The translations under genes were made by a program, and so were the position numbers. A stretch of DNA of 64,000 nt. It comes from Amycolatopsis australiensis (GTDB lineage: Bacteria > Actinomycetota > Actinomycetes > Mycobacteriales > Pseudonocardiaceae). A model generated the notes under the pieces. The model saw nothing but the letters and a program-made list of their open reading frames with translations, made no database searches and was not told the origin of the DNA. Every line of letters begins with the position of its first letter. Positions within the stretch are counted from its first letter, which is position 1. This document shows, one piece after another, positions 18,139 to 27,111 of the stretch. The stretch spans positions 310,001 to 374,000 of the forward strand of contig NZ_FPJG01000006.1 of assembly GCF_900119165.1 (NCBI RefSeq). The letters are read 5' to 3'.

Positions 18139-19533
18139 GTGGCTACGGGCACGACAGTTTTCAGCAGGGTGACGGTCGTCGCGCCCTCGACGCGCATCGA
18201 CGTGGCCCTGCCCGCCGACGTCGCGGTGGCCGACCTCCTGCCGATGCTGCTGGACATGGCCAAGGAGACCTCGCCCGACGGCGGCGCCCGCCACGGCGGC
18301 TGGGCGCTGGCCAAGCTCGGCGACGCCCCGCTCGACCCGAGCCGCACGCTCGCCTCGCTCGGCGTCGTCGACGGTGAGCTGCTGCAGCTGCGCAAGCGCA
18401 ACGAGAACCCGCCGCCGCCGCTGTACGACGACGTCGTCGACGCGATCGCCGAATCGACCCCGGACAGCTTCCGCCCCTGGACCAAGGAAACCGCGAACCG
18501 CTTCGGGCACATCGCGGGCGGACTGGCGCTCGTCGCCGCCGCGATCGCGTTGTTCATGAGCGGCTCGCTCTACGGCGGCAGCGCGCTCGGCGCGGCCATC
18601 GCCGGGGGCATCGGCGCGATCGCCTGCGTCGCGGTCGGCGCGACGCTCGCCAAGGCCTACCAAGCGGAAGCGACCGGGGTGCTGATCGCCGCGGCGGGTG
18701 GCCTGCCACTCGCCTTCGTGAGCGGGTTCTACATCGTCCCCGGCCTGTCCATGCGGGCGAACCTGCTGCTCGGCGCGGTCCTCGTGATCATCGTCGCCTC
18801 GGTCTGCATCATGGTGATCGGCGCCGGCATCACGACGTTCATCGCGGCCGCGACCGCGGGCACCTTCGGCGCGCTGGCCTTCCTGTTCGGCACGCTCGTC
18901 GCGCACCCGGCGGCCGGCATCGCGGCCGGCACGGTCGCGGTCGCCCTCGCCTGCATCTCGATCCTGCCGCGCGCCACCATCTGGCTCGCGAAGCTCCCGC
19001 TGCCGCACGTGCCCAGCAACGCCGAGGAGCTGAAGGAAGACTCCGGTTTCCCGGACTACCGGGCGATCGAGCGCCGCACGGCGGTGGCGCACAACTACAT
19101 GACCGGCCTGATGGTCGGCTGCGGCGCCACGGTCGCGCTGTCCGCGATCATCGCCGCCACCGCGCCCGGCGCGTTCGGGATCATCCTCGGCGTCGTCGCG
19201 ACGCTCGTGCTGCTGCTTCGCGCCCGCGCGTACGCGAACGGCGCCCAGGCGATCGCCCTGCTCACCACGGGCCTGGTCGCGGCGACCGGGATCGCGGTCG
19301 GCTGGCTGGTCTCGGCGAACGCGCAGAACCGCCTGCTCTACGTCTTCGGCGTGCTGATCCTGCTGGCGGCGGGCGCGCTCGTGGTCGGCGTGATCTTCCC
19401 GAACCAGCGGTTCTCGCCGCCGCTGCGGCGGACCGTGGAGATCATCGAGGCGATCTGCATCGCCGCCGTGCTGCCGCTCGCCCTGGGTGTGATGGACCTG
19501 TACACCACCCTGCGGCACCTGAACTTCAAGTGA
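18139..19533 (+). CDS. eccD: T7SS membrane channel component EccD
   Basis: A 464-aa protein: an N-terminal ubiquitin-like domain of ~85 residues (VFSRVTVVAPSTRIDVALP... LGVVDGELLQLR), a linker, then eleven membrane helices, as in EccD, which forms the dimeric membrane vestibule of the secretion complex. I chose the GTG at 18139, preceded by GGGGG at 8 nt, over the frame start at 18046. The 286-bp divergent gap to eccC should hold both promoters; a TATAAG at 18093-18098 is a possible -10 on the plus strand. Followed 21 bp later by the mycosin gene. Confidence 0.95.
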   Translation: MATGTTVFSRVTVVAPSTRIDVALPADVAVADLLPMLLDMAKETSPDGGARHGGWALAKLGDAPLDPSRTLASLGVVDGELLQLRKRNENPPPPLYDDVVDAIAESTPDSFRPWTKETANRFGHIAGGLALVAAAIALFMSGSLYGGSALGAAIAGGIGAIACVAVGATLAKAYQAEATGVLIAAAGGLPLAFVSGFYIVPGLSMRANLLLGAVLVIIVASVCIMVIGAGITTFIAAATAGTFGALAFLFGTLVAHPAAGIAAGTVAVALACISILPRATIWLAKLPLPHVPSNAEELKEDSGFPDYRAIERRTAVAHNYMTGLMVGCGATVALSAIIAATAPGAFGIILGVVATLVLLLRARAYANGAQAIALLTTGLVAATGIAVGWLVSANAQNRLLYVFGVLILLAAGALVVGVIFPNQRFSPPLRRTVEIIEAICIAAVLPLALGVMDLYTTLRHLNFK

Positions 19534-19554
19534 ACCGGATCGGGTGAATCTCGG

Positions 19555-21177
19555 ATGGCAGCGACCCGGCGTTTCGGCGCCACCCGGCGAACCACGACCG
19601 CTCTGCTGGCCGGCACGGTCGGCCTGTTGACGCCGTTGGCGATGACCCTGCCGGGCTGGGCCCAGGGGGCGCCGTCCGACGGTTACTTCGCCACCCCGCC
19701 CCCGGTCGACATGAGCAAGCTGATCCCGGACTCCCGGCAGCCGGACAAGAAGTACAAGCAGCAGAAGGGCTGCGTCCAGCGCAGCACGCTCGGCCAGAAC
19801 ATCGTGCTGAAGAACCGGCCGTGGGGCCAGGACTACCTGCAGATCTCGAAGGCACAGGAGATCGTCAAGGCGGCCACGGGCAGCGCCGGGGCCAACGTCC
19901 GGGTGGCGGTCGTCGACACCGGCGTCACGCAGCACCCGTGGTTCCAGAACCGCGTCAAGTCCGGCGGCGAGTACGTCGCGAAGCCGAACGGGAAACCCGA
20001 CGGCCTGGAGGACTGCGACGGCCACGGCACCGAGGTCGCCGGCATCATCGCGGCCAAGCCGGACAACGCGGAGGTCGGGTTCGTCGGCGTCGCCCCGGAC
20101 GCCACGATCTTGTCCTACCGGCAGCTGAGCGAGAACTACGAACCGGACAACACGCCTTCGTCGCCGCCGCCCTCGAGCAGCGGGACGCCGTCGTCGGGCA
20201 CCAACCCGCCGTCCGGGTCGGAGTCCGCCCTGCCGCCGAGCACGCAGGGCGGTGGCGGCGGTTCCGGCGAGAGCGACGGGACGTCCCCCGGGCAGTCGAA
20301 CGGCGGGCGCCAGCTGGAAAAGGCCGGCACGGCGGGCACGCTGAAGACGCTGGCCGAGATCATCCACGGCATCGCCGAGCGGCACGAGGCCGACATCATC
20401 AACATGTCGGTCGACAACTGCCGCCCCGCCGACGGACGCATCACCGAAGGCGAGCAGCAGGTCCAGGCCGCCGTCCATTTCGCCGCGTCGCAGGGCATCG
20501 TGATCATCGCGGCCGCGGGCAACGCGACGGACACGTGCCCGCAGAACGACCAGCCGGACGCGCGGAAGCCGAAGACGATCGTGACTCCGCCGTGGTTCGC
20601 CGACGACGTCCTGTCGGTGGGCGCGATCGACGAAACCGGCAGTGTGGCCCCGTTCAGCGTGCACGGGCCCTGGGTCGGCGTCGCGGCGCCCGGAACGAAG
20701 ATCATCTCGCTCGACCCGGCCGAAGGCTCGGACGGACTGGCGAACCTGACGTTCGAAAACGGCGACAAGGCCAGCGAAATCCAGGGCACGAGCTTCGCGG
20801 CGCCGTACGTTTCGGGCCTCGCGGCGTTGGTCAAGGCCAAGTACTCGAAGCTGGACGCGAAGGGCATCATCAACCGCATCAAGGAGACGGCTCAGCACCC
20901 AGCGGCACCGGGCGGCCGTGACAACTACGTCGGTTACGGCGTCATCGACCCGGTCGCCGCGCTGACCCAGAGCCTGCCGTCCGAGGTGGGGAACCAGGCG
21001 CCGATCCCGGCCCCGCAACAGGCCCAGCTCCCGCCCGCGAACCCGAACGACTCCACACCGATGATCGTGGCGCTGGCCGGCACCGGCGGTGGCCTGGTGG
21101 CGTTGCTGATCACCCTGTTCGTGATGCGCACCATCCGGCGCAACCGCCCGGCCGAAACCGGGCCCACCCGCCGCTGA
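19555..21177 (+). CDS. mycP: Mycosin, T7SS-associated subtilisin-like protease
   Basis: A 540-aa S8 serine protease. It has an N-terminal signal sequence (cleavage likely after GWAQG), the catalytic triad Asp ~121 (VVDTGV), His ~157 (DGHGTEVAG), Ser ~413 (GTSFAAPYVSG), and the oxyanion Asn ~323 (AAAGNATD). A C-terminal membrane helix (MIVALAGTGGGLVALLITLFVM) and RR-rich tail anchor it to the membrane. A Ser/Pro/Gly/Thr-rich insert (~195-255) lies between the His and Asn motifs, in the region of the exposed loops of mycosins. Mycosins stabilise the T7SS membrane complex and can process substrates. Confidence 0.96.
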   Translation: MAATRRFGATRRTTTALLAGTVGLLTPLAMTLPGWAQGAPSDGYFATPPPVDMSKLIPDSRQPDKKYKQQKGCVQRSTLGQNIVLKNRPWGQDYLQISKAQEIVKAATGSAGANVRVAVVDTGVTQHPWFQNRVKSGGEYVAKPNGKPDGLEDCDGHGTEVAGIIAAKPDNAEVGFVGVAPDATILSYRQLSENYEPDNTPSSPPPSSSGTPSSGTNPPSGSESALPPSTQGGGGGSGESDGTSPGQSNGGRQLEKAGTAGTLKTLAEIIHGIAERHEADIINMSVDNCRPADGRITEGEQQVQAAVHFAASQGIVIIAAAGNATDTCPQNDQPDARKPKTIVTPPWFADDVLSVGAIDETGSVAPFSVHGPWVGVAAPGTKIISLDPAEGSDGLANLTFENGDKASEIQGTSFAAPYVSGLAALVKAKYSKLDAKGIINRIKETAQHPAAPGGRDNYVGYGVIDPVAALTQSLPSEVGNQAPIPAPQQAQLPPANPNDSTPMIVALAGTGGGLVALLITLFVMRTIRRNRPAETGPTRR

Positions 21178-21189
21178 CCGCCTCCGGCG

Positions 21190-22212
21190 TCACCGCGCGG
21201 GCGGCGCCGGAGGTTGTTTCTGCGGGTTTTCTTCCTCGCCGATCACCGGCGGCGCCACCATTCCCGGCTCCCCCAGCAACTCCGACGGCTTCGTCACCGG
21301 ACGCGTCTTCGCGGGACGCCGTCCCTGACCGCCGCCCATGCCGAACGCCCCGAAGCCCATCATCGGCATCATCGGGACGCCCGACGCGCCGTGATTCGCC
21401 GAGCCGTCCGGCGCGGGCGGCTGGGCCGTGGTGTCCGCGGGTTGCCCGTCCGCCGGCGTGCCCGACCCGGTGTGCCGTCCCTCCGCGGGATCCGCTGCCG
21501 AGGACGGCGTCATCACTTCGTCGGCCGCGCCCGCTTCGTTCAGTGCCGTGTCGTGGAGCTTGAACCGCTCCTGCGGGTAGCGGTGGCGGATCTCGATGCT
21601 CCGCGAAGCCGCGTCCGGGTCGTCGACGCCGTCACACAGCCGGTCGAACGCCTCCATGACGTCGCGCGCGGTCTCGTACAACGCCTTCGCCGCGTCCTGC
21701 GTCTCCTGCAGCTGCGCGCGGGCCCGCTTCGTGCCGCCGCTCGGCAGCAGCATCGTCTCCGAGAGCAGCTCGGCCGCGTCCACCAGGACCTCTACCAGGT
21801 CGACGACCACGTGACGCAGCGTCGTCACCAGCTCGTCGAGCGCGCCGGCGAGGGTGGTGAGCGCCTCCTGGAGGTCGCCGCCCGCGGCCCCGATTTCCCG
21901 CATGTACGCGACGAACGAGTCCGCGTCGCGGCCCTCCCAGCCCGCGTCGAGCCGGCCGAGCTGGTCCTCCAGCCGGGCCGAGACGCCGGCCGCCGCGGCG
22001 GCCGCCTGCCGGAGCCGGTCGGCCTCGGCGCCGAGGTCTGCCCAGCGGCCGATCAGCGGCCGGAAGTACGTCTCGACGGGGTCGGGCACGCCGAGCCGGC
22101 CCGCGAGCTCGGTCAGGTAACCGAGGTACGGCTCCGCCGCCGCAGTGATGTCCTCGCCCGCGGTAGTGGCCGCCGGATGCGGGATGGACTCGGTCGAGCT
22201 CTCGGCCATCAT
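21190..22212 (-). CDS. WXG-like T7SS substrate candidate with Met/Gly-rich tail
   Basis: A 340-aa protein. The first ~200 residues form long helices with a W-E-G turn (~92-94, LDAGWEGRDADSF), like an elongated WXG100 or PPE-type hairpin. A Pro/Ala/Gly-rich linker and a Met/Gly-rich patch (MMPMMGFGAFGMGGGQG) with the following basic RRPAKTRP stretch end the protein; a similar patch occurs in the large protein at the left edge. No enzymatic domain is recognised. The start overlaps the preceding EspC-like gene by ATGA, so they are co-translated. Placement between mycP and eccB points to a substrate or partner of this ESX-4 system. Confidence 0.85.
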   Translation of the reverse strand: MMAESSTESIPHPAATTAGEDITAAAEPYLGYLTELAGRLGVPDPVETYFRPLIGRWADLGAEADRLRQAAAAAAGVSARLEDQLGRLDAGWEGRDADSFVAYMREIGAAGGDLQEALTTLAGALDELVTTLRHVVVDLVEVLVDAAELLSETMLLPSGGTKRARAQLQETQDAAKALYETARDVMEAFDRLCDGVDDPDAASRSIEIRHRYPQERFKLHDTALNEAGAADEVMTPSSAADPAEGRHTGSGTPADGQPADTTAQPPAPDGSANHGASGVPMMPMMGFGAFGMGGGQGRRPAKTRPVTKPSELLGEPGMVAPPVIGEEENPQKQPPAPPAR

Positions 22213-22544
22213 CCGTCGAGCCTCCCGGCGCGCTTGATCAGCTCCGCGGCCTCCGCGTCCTGGCCGCCGTGCCGCACCGTCACCTGCCGCAGCGCCTCCG
22301 CCGCCGAGCGCAGGGCCTCGGCGCCGTCCGTCAGCTGGCGCCGCAACGCGCCCGCGGCCCGGCCGTACGACTCACCGAGCCCGATCTGGGCCCCCAGCGC
22401 GCCGTAGGACTCCGCGGAAACCCCTTCGCCGCCTACGTCGGCCGCCGCCGCGTCCAGGTCGTCCGCGGCCTCCTCCGCCGTCTTGGCGTACTCGGCGACG
22501 ACGGCGCCGTCCATTCTCAAGCCGGCCACGGCACCTCCGCTCAC
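22209..22544 (-). CDS. EspC-like T7SS target protein
   Basis: An up to 111-aa, Ala-rich all-helical protein without membrane segments, ending GGQDAEAAELIKRAGRLDG. Size, composition and pairing with a larger WXG-like partner resemble EspC-type secretion targets. The start is unsettled: GTG at 22544 opens the frame, a GGAGG at ~22537 lies closest to the GTG at 22529 (only ~4 nt), and an ATG follows at 22514. Its stop overlaps the next gene. Cotranscribed on the minus strand downstream of eccB's 3' neighbour region. Confidence 0.7.
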   Translation of the reverse strand: MSGGAVAGLRMDGAVVAEYAKTAEEAADDLDAAAADVGGEGVSAESYGALGAQIGLGESYGRAAGALRRQLTDGAEALRSAAEALRQVTVRHGGQDAEAAELIKRAGRLDG

Positions 22545-22592
22545 CCAGGACTGTCCGAGCGTGTGACGCCCGTGGCCGGCCGATGGTTCCGG

Positions 22593-24233
22593 TCAGCTGC
22601 CCGCCGGCTGCGCCGCGGTCGGGAACGTGCCCGCGTTCGGGTCGATCGGCACCGAGTCGAACTGCTTCAGCACGTCCTGCGTGTTCAGCGACGCCCCGGT
22701 CGGCAGCAGGCCGATGATCGACTCGGGCGCGGGCTGCCGGTTGTTCAGGCCGATCGCGTCCGCCGTCGCCGCGTCCGGGACGCTGTAGCGCACCCCGCGG
22801 TCGGAGATCAGCTGGATCGCGCCCTTGCCGAAGCTGGCCTTCCCGGTCGCCGACTGCACGACCGCGCCGAAGCCCGGCTGCATGTAGAAGCCCGTGATCG
22901 GCACGCGGTTCGGGCCCGGGGTTGTGACCTTGATCGTGGCGAACTTGGGTCCGTGGCTGTTCTGGCCCGGCAGCTGGGTGTCGACGTACACCGACGTGTG
23001 GCCGTCGCGGTTGTCGCCGTCGCCGACCACCGACCAGCCGAGGCAGGCGACCGCGGAGTTCTTCGTCGCGTCGAGGACCGTCGGCACCGAACGCGGGAAG
23101 TCGTCGACCTGGATGTAGTCCGGGTCTCCGGGCCGCAGCACGCGGACGCCGGACAGCTTGTCGAGGCCGAGCGTCCGCAGCTTGCTCGCGCTGCCGTGCT
23201 TCGCGACGCGCATGACGTCGGCGACCGCCTGCGACACCTGCTGGATGCCGGTGGTGGTGATGGCCCAGTACTGCGCCTGCTCGCCCGTGGGCTGCGTGGC
23301 GAAGACGTCACCCGCGGCCAGCCCGTCCAGATCGGCCGGGGCCGCGCCGTCCGGGATCTGCGGCGGCGTCAGGCGCGGCACCTCGGGAATCGCGTTCAGC
23401 AGGCCCTGCGTGATCTTCCGCGGCTTCTGGTTCAGCAGCTGCAACGCGGTCGAAACCGCGTTGTGCGAGTCGCTCGTGTCGATCTCGGCGCGGACGGTGT
23501 TGGCGTTCGGGCGGTTCTGCGTGCTCGGCAGGCGGTAGATCAGGTACGTCTTGCCGTTGTCGGCCGCCGCCAGCAACGCCTCCTTCTCCCCGAGCTCGGT
23601 GCCGAGACCGCTCGGCGCGACACCGCCGAAAACGTAGGTGTTCGTCTTGCCCGTGTCGGGATTCGGCAGCGACGGGTCGAGCTGAACCTGGTCGCACACC
23701 GCCCAATTGGGGGAAATCCGCTGGGAGTCCGTCGGAATCAGCTGCGGGCCGTCCGGAATACCGGTCAGCTTTCCGCGCGGAATGTCCTTCAGTTGTTCGT
23801 CGGAAACGACCGTGGGATTCTTCACACTCGCCGGGCTGGCCGGCGCCGGAGCGGGCGCCGCCGTCGCCCCGCCGGTGCCGCCCGCGCTCGACTGCTTCTG
23901 CTGAGCCAGCAGCAGAAGCCGCGCCGAAGCGAGGTTGAACGTCGGGACGAGCGTCTTCGGGTTCCCCATCACGACGTAGACCGTGCCGGACTGCTCACCG
24001 ATCACGATGTTGCCGGAATCCGGCACCGACGGCGCCGGGCTGAGCAGCCCCCAGACGACGAAGACGATCATGCCCAGCGCGCCCAGCACCACACCGACGA
24101 TCGTGGCGCGCGTGTGCGTGCGCATCGGGTCGTGCAGCATCACGGCGTCACGCCGCACCAGCGCCGACTGCATGCGCCGTAGGACGAACTGATACGCCTG
24201 GACCTGAGACTTAGTCGTGGGTGTTGATGGCAT
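22593..24233 (-). CDS. eccB: T7SS core component EccB
   Basis: A 546-aa bitopic protein of the T7SS membrane complex. A short cytoplasmic N-terminus (PTTKSQVQAYQFVLRRMQSALVRRD, family signature) leads to one membrane helix (~45-66) and a large outside domain of repeated units around a central core (VMGNPKTLVPTFNLASARLLL; two Cys near WAVCDQ and VACLGW). An Ala/Pro-rich insert follows LLLLAQQKQ. In mycobacteria EccB dimerises outside the membrane and contacts mycosin. Divergent from eccE with a 153-bp gap that should carry both promoters. Confidence 0.95.
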   Translation of the reverse strand: MPSTPTTKSQVQAYQFVLRRMQSALVRRDAVMLHDPMRTHTRATIVGVVLGALGMIVFVVWGLLSPAPSVPDSGNIVIGEQSGTVYVVMGNPKTLVPTFNLASARLLLLAQQKQSSAGGTGGATAAPAPAPASPASVKNPTVVSDEQLKDIPRGKLTGIPDGPQLIPTDSQRISPNWAVCDQVQLDPSLPNPDTGKTNTYVFGGVAPSGLGTELGEKEALLAAADNGKTYLIYRLPSTQNRPNANTVRAEIDTSDSHNAVSTALQLLNQKPRKITQGLLNAIPEVPRLTPPQIPDGAAPADLDGLAAGDVFATQPTGEQAQYWAITTTGIQQVSQAVADVMRVAKHGSASKLRTLGLDKLSGVRVLRPGDPDYIQVDDFPRSVPTVLDATKNSAVACLGWSVVGDGDNRDGHTSVYVDTQLPGQNSHGPKFATIKVTTPGPNRVPITGFYMQPGFGAVVQSATGKASFGKGAIQLISDRGVRYSVPDAATADAIGLNNRQPAPESIIGLLPTGASLNTQDVLKQFDSVPIDPNAGTFPTAAQPAGS

Positions 24234-24386
24234 TCTCGACCTACAGCTCTCCCCGTCGCGGTACGGTTCCGCAGGATAGCCGTACGGGGACCGTCTGGTG
24301 TGGGGTTTCTACCAACTCCGGCTAGGGTCGGACACCCCGGGACCCGGCTTCCGGGTACGCAAGCACGAGGGGAAGAGAACGCGCGG

Positions 24387-26342
24387 ATGTCCGTCAGCAC
24401 GCCTCCACGTCCGCCTGGCCCGCCCGGGCCGCCGCCACCCGGCCGCCCGCCGGGCCCGCCGCCGCGGCCGGGCAGACCGGGCGGCGTTCCCGGCGGACCC
24501 GGTGGCGTTCCCGGTGGACCCGGTGGCGTTCCCGGTGGACCCGGTGGTGTGCCGGGTGGACCCGGTGTTGCTCCCGGCGGACCCGGTGGTGTGCCGGGTG
24601 GACCTGGCGGCCCCGGTGGCGTGCCCGGTGGACCTGGCGTGCCCCCGCGTGGGCCTGGCGGTCCTGGTCCGGGCGGGCCTGGCGGCCCCGGCCCTGGCGG
24701 TCCCGGCCCCGGCGTGCCCAGTGGGCCTGGTGGCCCGAGTGGACCCGGCGGCCCCGGTGGTCCCGGCGGGCCTGGTGGTCCCGGCGGGCCTGGTGGACCT
24801 GGCGGCCCCGGACCTGGCGGCCCAAGTGGCCCCGGCGGCCCCGGCCCCGGTGGACCTGGCGGCCCTGGCGGAGGCGGCCCCGGACCTGGCGGCTCCGGCC
24901 CGGGCGGTCCCGGTGGACCTGGCGGTCCCGGCGGCGGTGGTGGTCCTGGCGGCCCCGGCGGCGGCCAAGGCGGACCGGGCGGTCCCGGTGGTGGTGGTCC
25001 CGGCGGGGGCGGGCCTGGTGGACCTGGCGGTCCCGGCCCCGGCGGACCGGGTGGTTCGCCGGGCTCCGACGACAGCGGCCCCGCCGCCGGGTCCGGTGCG
25101 GTGCGGATGGCGCCGCCCGCGCGGCGGCGTTCCTCCGGTGTCAACCTCGGCCCGCTGCCCGTGGCGAACCTCGTCGTGCTCGAGGTCGGCCTGGCCGTCG
25201 GGCTCGTGCTGCTCGCCATCGACATGTCGCTCAAGTGGGTCGGTGTCGGCGTTCTCGGCCTGGCCCTGCTCGTCGCGGTGCTGCGCTGGCGTGGCCGCTG
25301 GTTCACCCAGTGGGTCGGGCTGACGCTGCGGTACTCGTTCCGTTCACACGATCGGGTGGCGAACCCGCTGCCGCCGAGCACCGTCGAGGAGCTCGCCGCC
25401 GAAGAGACCACCGTGACCGGGCCGGAAGACGCGCGCGTCAACCTTCTCCGCATCGCCGTGCCGGACCTCGTGGTCGCGCACGGCGTCGACCACGAACGCC
25501 AGCAGGTCGGGATCGCGTGGAACGACGGCACCTGGACGGCTGTGCTGCTCGTCGAGCCGACGCCGGCGCTGATCACCCAGGCCGGTGGCGCGCCCAGCCT
25601 GCCGCTGTCCGCGCTCGCGCCCTGCCTCGAGGACCGCGGCGTGGTCCTCGACTCGATCCAGATGATCTGGCACTGCTACCCCGGCAGCGCCGCCCTGCCC
25701 GCGGACTCGCCCGCGCTGAGCTCCTACATGGAGGTCCTCGGGCCGCTGCCCGCGGCGGCGCGGCGGACGACGTGGGTCGCGATCCGGCTCGACCCGAAAC
25801 GCTGCCCGGCCGCGATCCGCGAGCGCGGCGGCGGTGTCGTCGGCGCCCACCGCGCGCTCATCGGCGCGCTTTCGCGGGTGCGCAACGCGCTGGAGTCCCA
25901 GGGCGTGCCGACGCGGCCGCTCGACCCGGACGAGCTGCTGCGGGCGAGCATTTCGGCCGCGGAGCTCACCTCCGTCGCCGGCTCCCCGAACAAGGTGACG
26001 TTGCAGGAGCGCTGGTCCGGCGTGACCGCGGCCGGCATCGGGCACGCCAGCTACGCGATCACCGGCTGGCCGAAGGGCAAGATCACCGGCAGCCTGAACG
26101 CGCTGACGAGCGTCCGCGCCCTCTCGGCGACGCTCGCGATGTCGATCTCCCCGGCGGCCGACGAGGGCAAGATCGGGCTGCGCGGCGTCGTCCGGCTGAG
26201 CGCGCGGAACCCGCGTGAGCTCGACGCCGCCGACCAGCGGCTGAAGGGGCTGTCCGAGCGGCTGGGCGTCGACCTGACGCCGCTGCGCGGGCTGCAGGTC
26301 TCCGCGTTCGCGGCGACGCTGCCGATCGGAGGTACGGCATGA
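24387..26342 (+). CDS. eccE: T7SS component EccE with Gly/Pro-rich repetitive N-terminal tail
   Basis: A 651-aa protein. Residues ~4-230 are a low-complexity Pro/Gly tract: an initial Pro-rich part, six or seven copies of the heptad GGVPGGP, then long GGP/GPG runs that are partly collagen-like in triplet form. After a short acidic linker, two membrane helices (LVVLEVGLAVGLVLLAIDM, GVLGLALLVAVLRW) precede an EccE-type domain to the end (VNLLRIAVPDLVVAHG, ITGWPKGKITGSLN). EccE sits at the periphery of the T7SS complex. Start at the ATG at 24387 has GAGGGGAAGAG upstream. ESX-4 of M. tuberculosis lacks eccE, whereas other ESX-4 loci retain it. Confidence 0.9.
   Translation: MSVSTPPRPPGPPGPPPPGRPPGPPPRPGRPGGVPGGPGGVPGGPGGVPGGPGGVPGGPGVAPGGPGGVPGGPGGPGGVPGGPGVPPRGPGGPGPGGPGGPGPGGPGPGVPSGPGGPSGPGGPGGPGGPGGPGGPGGPGGPGPGGPSGPGGPGPGGPGGPGGGGPGPGGSGPGGPGGPGGPGGGGGPGGPGGGQGGPGGPGGGGPGGGGPGGPGGPGPGGPGGSPGSDDSGPAAGSGAVRMAPPARRRSSGVNLGPLPVANLVVLEVGLAVGLVLLAIDMSLKWVGVGVLGLALLVAVLRWRGRWFTQWVGLTLRYSFRSHDRVANPLPPSTVEELAAEETTVTGPEDARVNLLRIAVPDLVVAHGVDHERQQVGIAWNDGTWTAVLLVEPTPALITQAGGAPSLPLSALAPCLEDRGVVLDSIQMIWHCYPGSAALPADSPALSSYMEVLGPLPAAARRTTWVAIRLDPKRCPAAIRERGGGVVGAHRALIGALSRVRNALESQGVPTRPLDPDELLRASISAAELTSVAGSPNKVTLQERWSGVTAAGIGHASYAITGWPKGKITGSLNALTSVRALSATLAMSISPAADEGKIGLRGVVRLSARNPRELDAADQRLKGLSERLGVDLTPLRGLQVSAFAATLPIGGTA
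24483..24638 (+). repeat. 21-bp tandem repeat inside eccE
   Basis: Six contiguous 21-bp units (24483-24608) and a seventh after a 9-bp insert encode GGVPGGP-type heptads. Units 2 and 3 are identical and others differ mainly at third positions. A further ~400 bp of GGN-CCN repeats follows to about 25065. The length is likely variable between strains through slippage. Confidence 0.9.
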
Positions 26343-27058
26343 CTTCCCGCGTCCGTGACGCCGGGCAGAACACCGGCGTGGCGCCGGAGTTCACCGTGGA
26401 CCCCGCGATGCTCGACGCGATCAGCCCCTCTGGCGACCGCGGCGGCATCGTGCTCGGCTCGGGCCTGAAGGGCGAGCCGCTGACGATCTCGGCGCTGCGC
26501 TCGGCCCCGACGCGCATCGTGCTGGTGGGCGGGCTGTACCTGGCCCGCCAGGTGGCCATGCGCGCGATGGCCGTCGGGGCGTGGGTCGTCGTCGCGACCG
26601 GCCGCCCGACCGAGTGGCAGGTGCTGTCCCGCGCCGCCGGCAGCCGCGACGGCCGCCCGTCGCCTCTGGTGCAGATCCGCCGGCTCTCGCCGGTCGAGCT
26701 GCCGCGGCCGTCGGAGGACGCGCCGCTGCTGGTCGTCACCGACGGCGGCCCGACCCCGCAGGACCTGTTCCCGCCCCGCTCGCCGTGGCAGACGACGGTC
26801 TACGTGCTCCCCTACCTGCACCCGCAGGCGGGCGCGACGGCGAACGCGGCCGACCTCGTGCTGATGCAGCGGCTCCCGGCCGGCCAGGCCGAGCTGGCGG
26901 CCCGTATCTGGCGCCTGCCGCCCCAGATGATGCGCCAGCTGACGACGTTGAAGGACGACCAGGTCGTCGCACTGGGCCGCAACCTCTGGCGCCCGCTGCG
27001 CCTGGTCACCACCGCCAAGGAACAGCAGCTCCTGGGCCCGGTCCGCCGCGGCGACTGA
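26339..27058 (+). CDS. Conserved hypothetical protein coupled to eccE
   Basis: A 239-aa soluble-looking protein, without signal peptide or clear membrane helix. It overlaps the eccE stop by four bases (ATGA), so it is translated with EccE. Segments such as RIVLVGGLYLARQVAMRAMAVGAWVVVATGR suggest an alternating beta-alpha (Rossmann-like) core, and the end is rich in Arg/Leu. I do not recognise the family. Its position makes it a candidate accessory subunit of the T7SS complex, possibly binding EccE or nucleotides; this is inference only. Confidence 0.8.
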   Translation: MTSRVRDAGQNTGVAPEFTVDPAMLDAISPSGDRGGIVLGSGLKGEPLTISALRSAPTRIVLVGGLYLARQVAMRAMAVGAWVVVATGRPTEWQVLSRAAGSRDGRPSPLVQIRRLSPVELPRPSEDAPLLVVTDGGPTPQDLFPPRSPWQTTVYVLPYLHPQAGATANAADLVLMQRLPAGQAELAARIWRLPPQMMRQLTTLKDDQVVALGRNLWRPLRLVTTAKEQQLLGPVRRGD

Positions 27059-27071
27059 CCTGCCCGCGGCA

Positions 27072-27111
27072 GTGAGTGAGAAACAGGGTCAGCACACTGT
27101 TTCTCACTCAC
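27072..27111. terminator. Bidirectional terminator between the eccE operon and truA
   Basis: A perfect 15-bp inverted repeat (arms 27072-27086 and 27097-27111, 10-nt loop) lies between convergent transcripts. The right arm contains the truA stop codon. The arms include AAACAG/CTGTTT but no long T run, so termination relies on the stem. It can serve both strands. Confidence 0.75.

Noticed and set aside
17920..21018. 1032-aa minus-strand frame opposite eccD and mycP
   Set aside because: Shadow frame; the plus strand encodes EccD and mycosin with intact motifs.
24140..25576. 478-aa minus-strand frame with GPP repeats opposite eccE
   Set aside because: The GGN-CCN repeats read as Gly/Pro on both strands. 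No conserved domain or good start; it also overlaps the eccB start.
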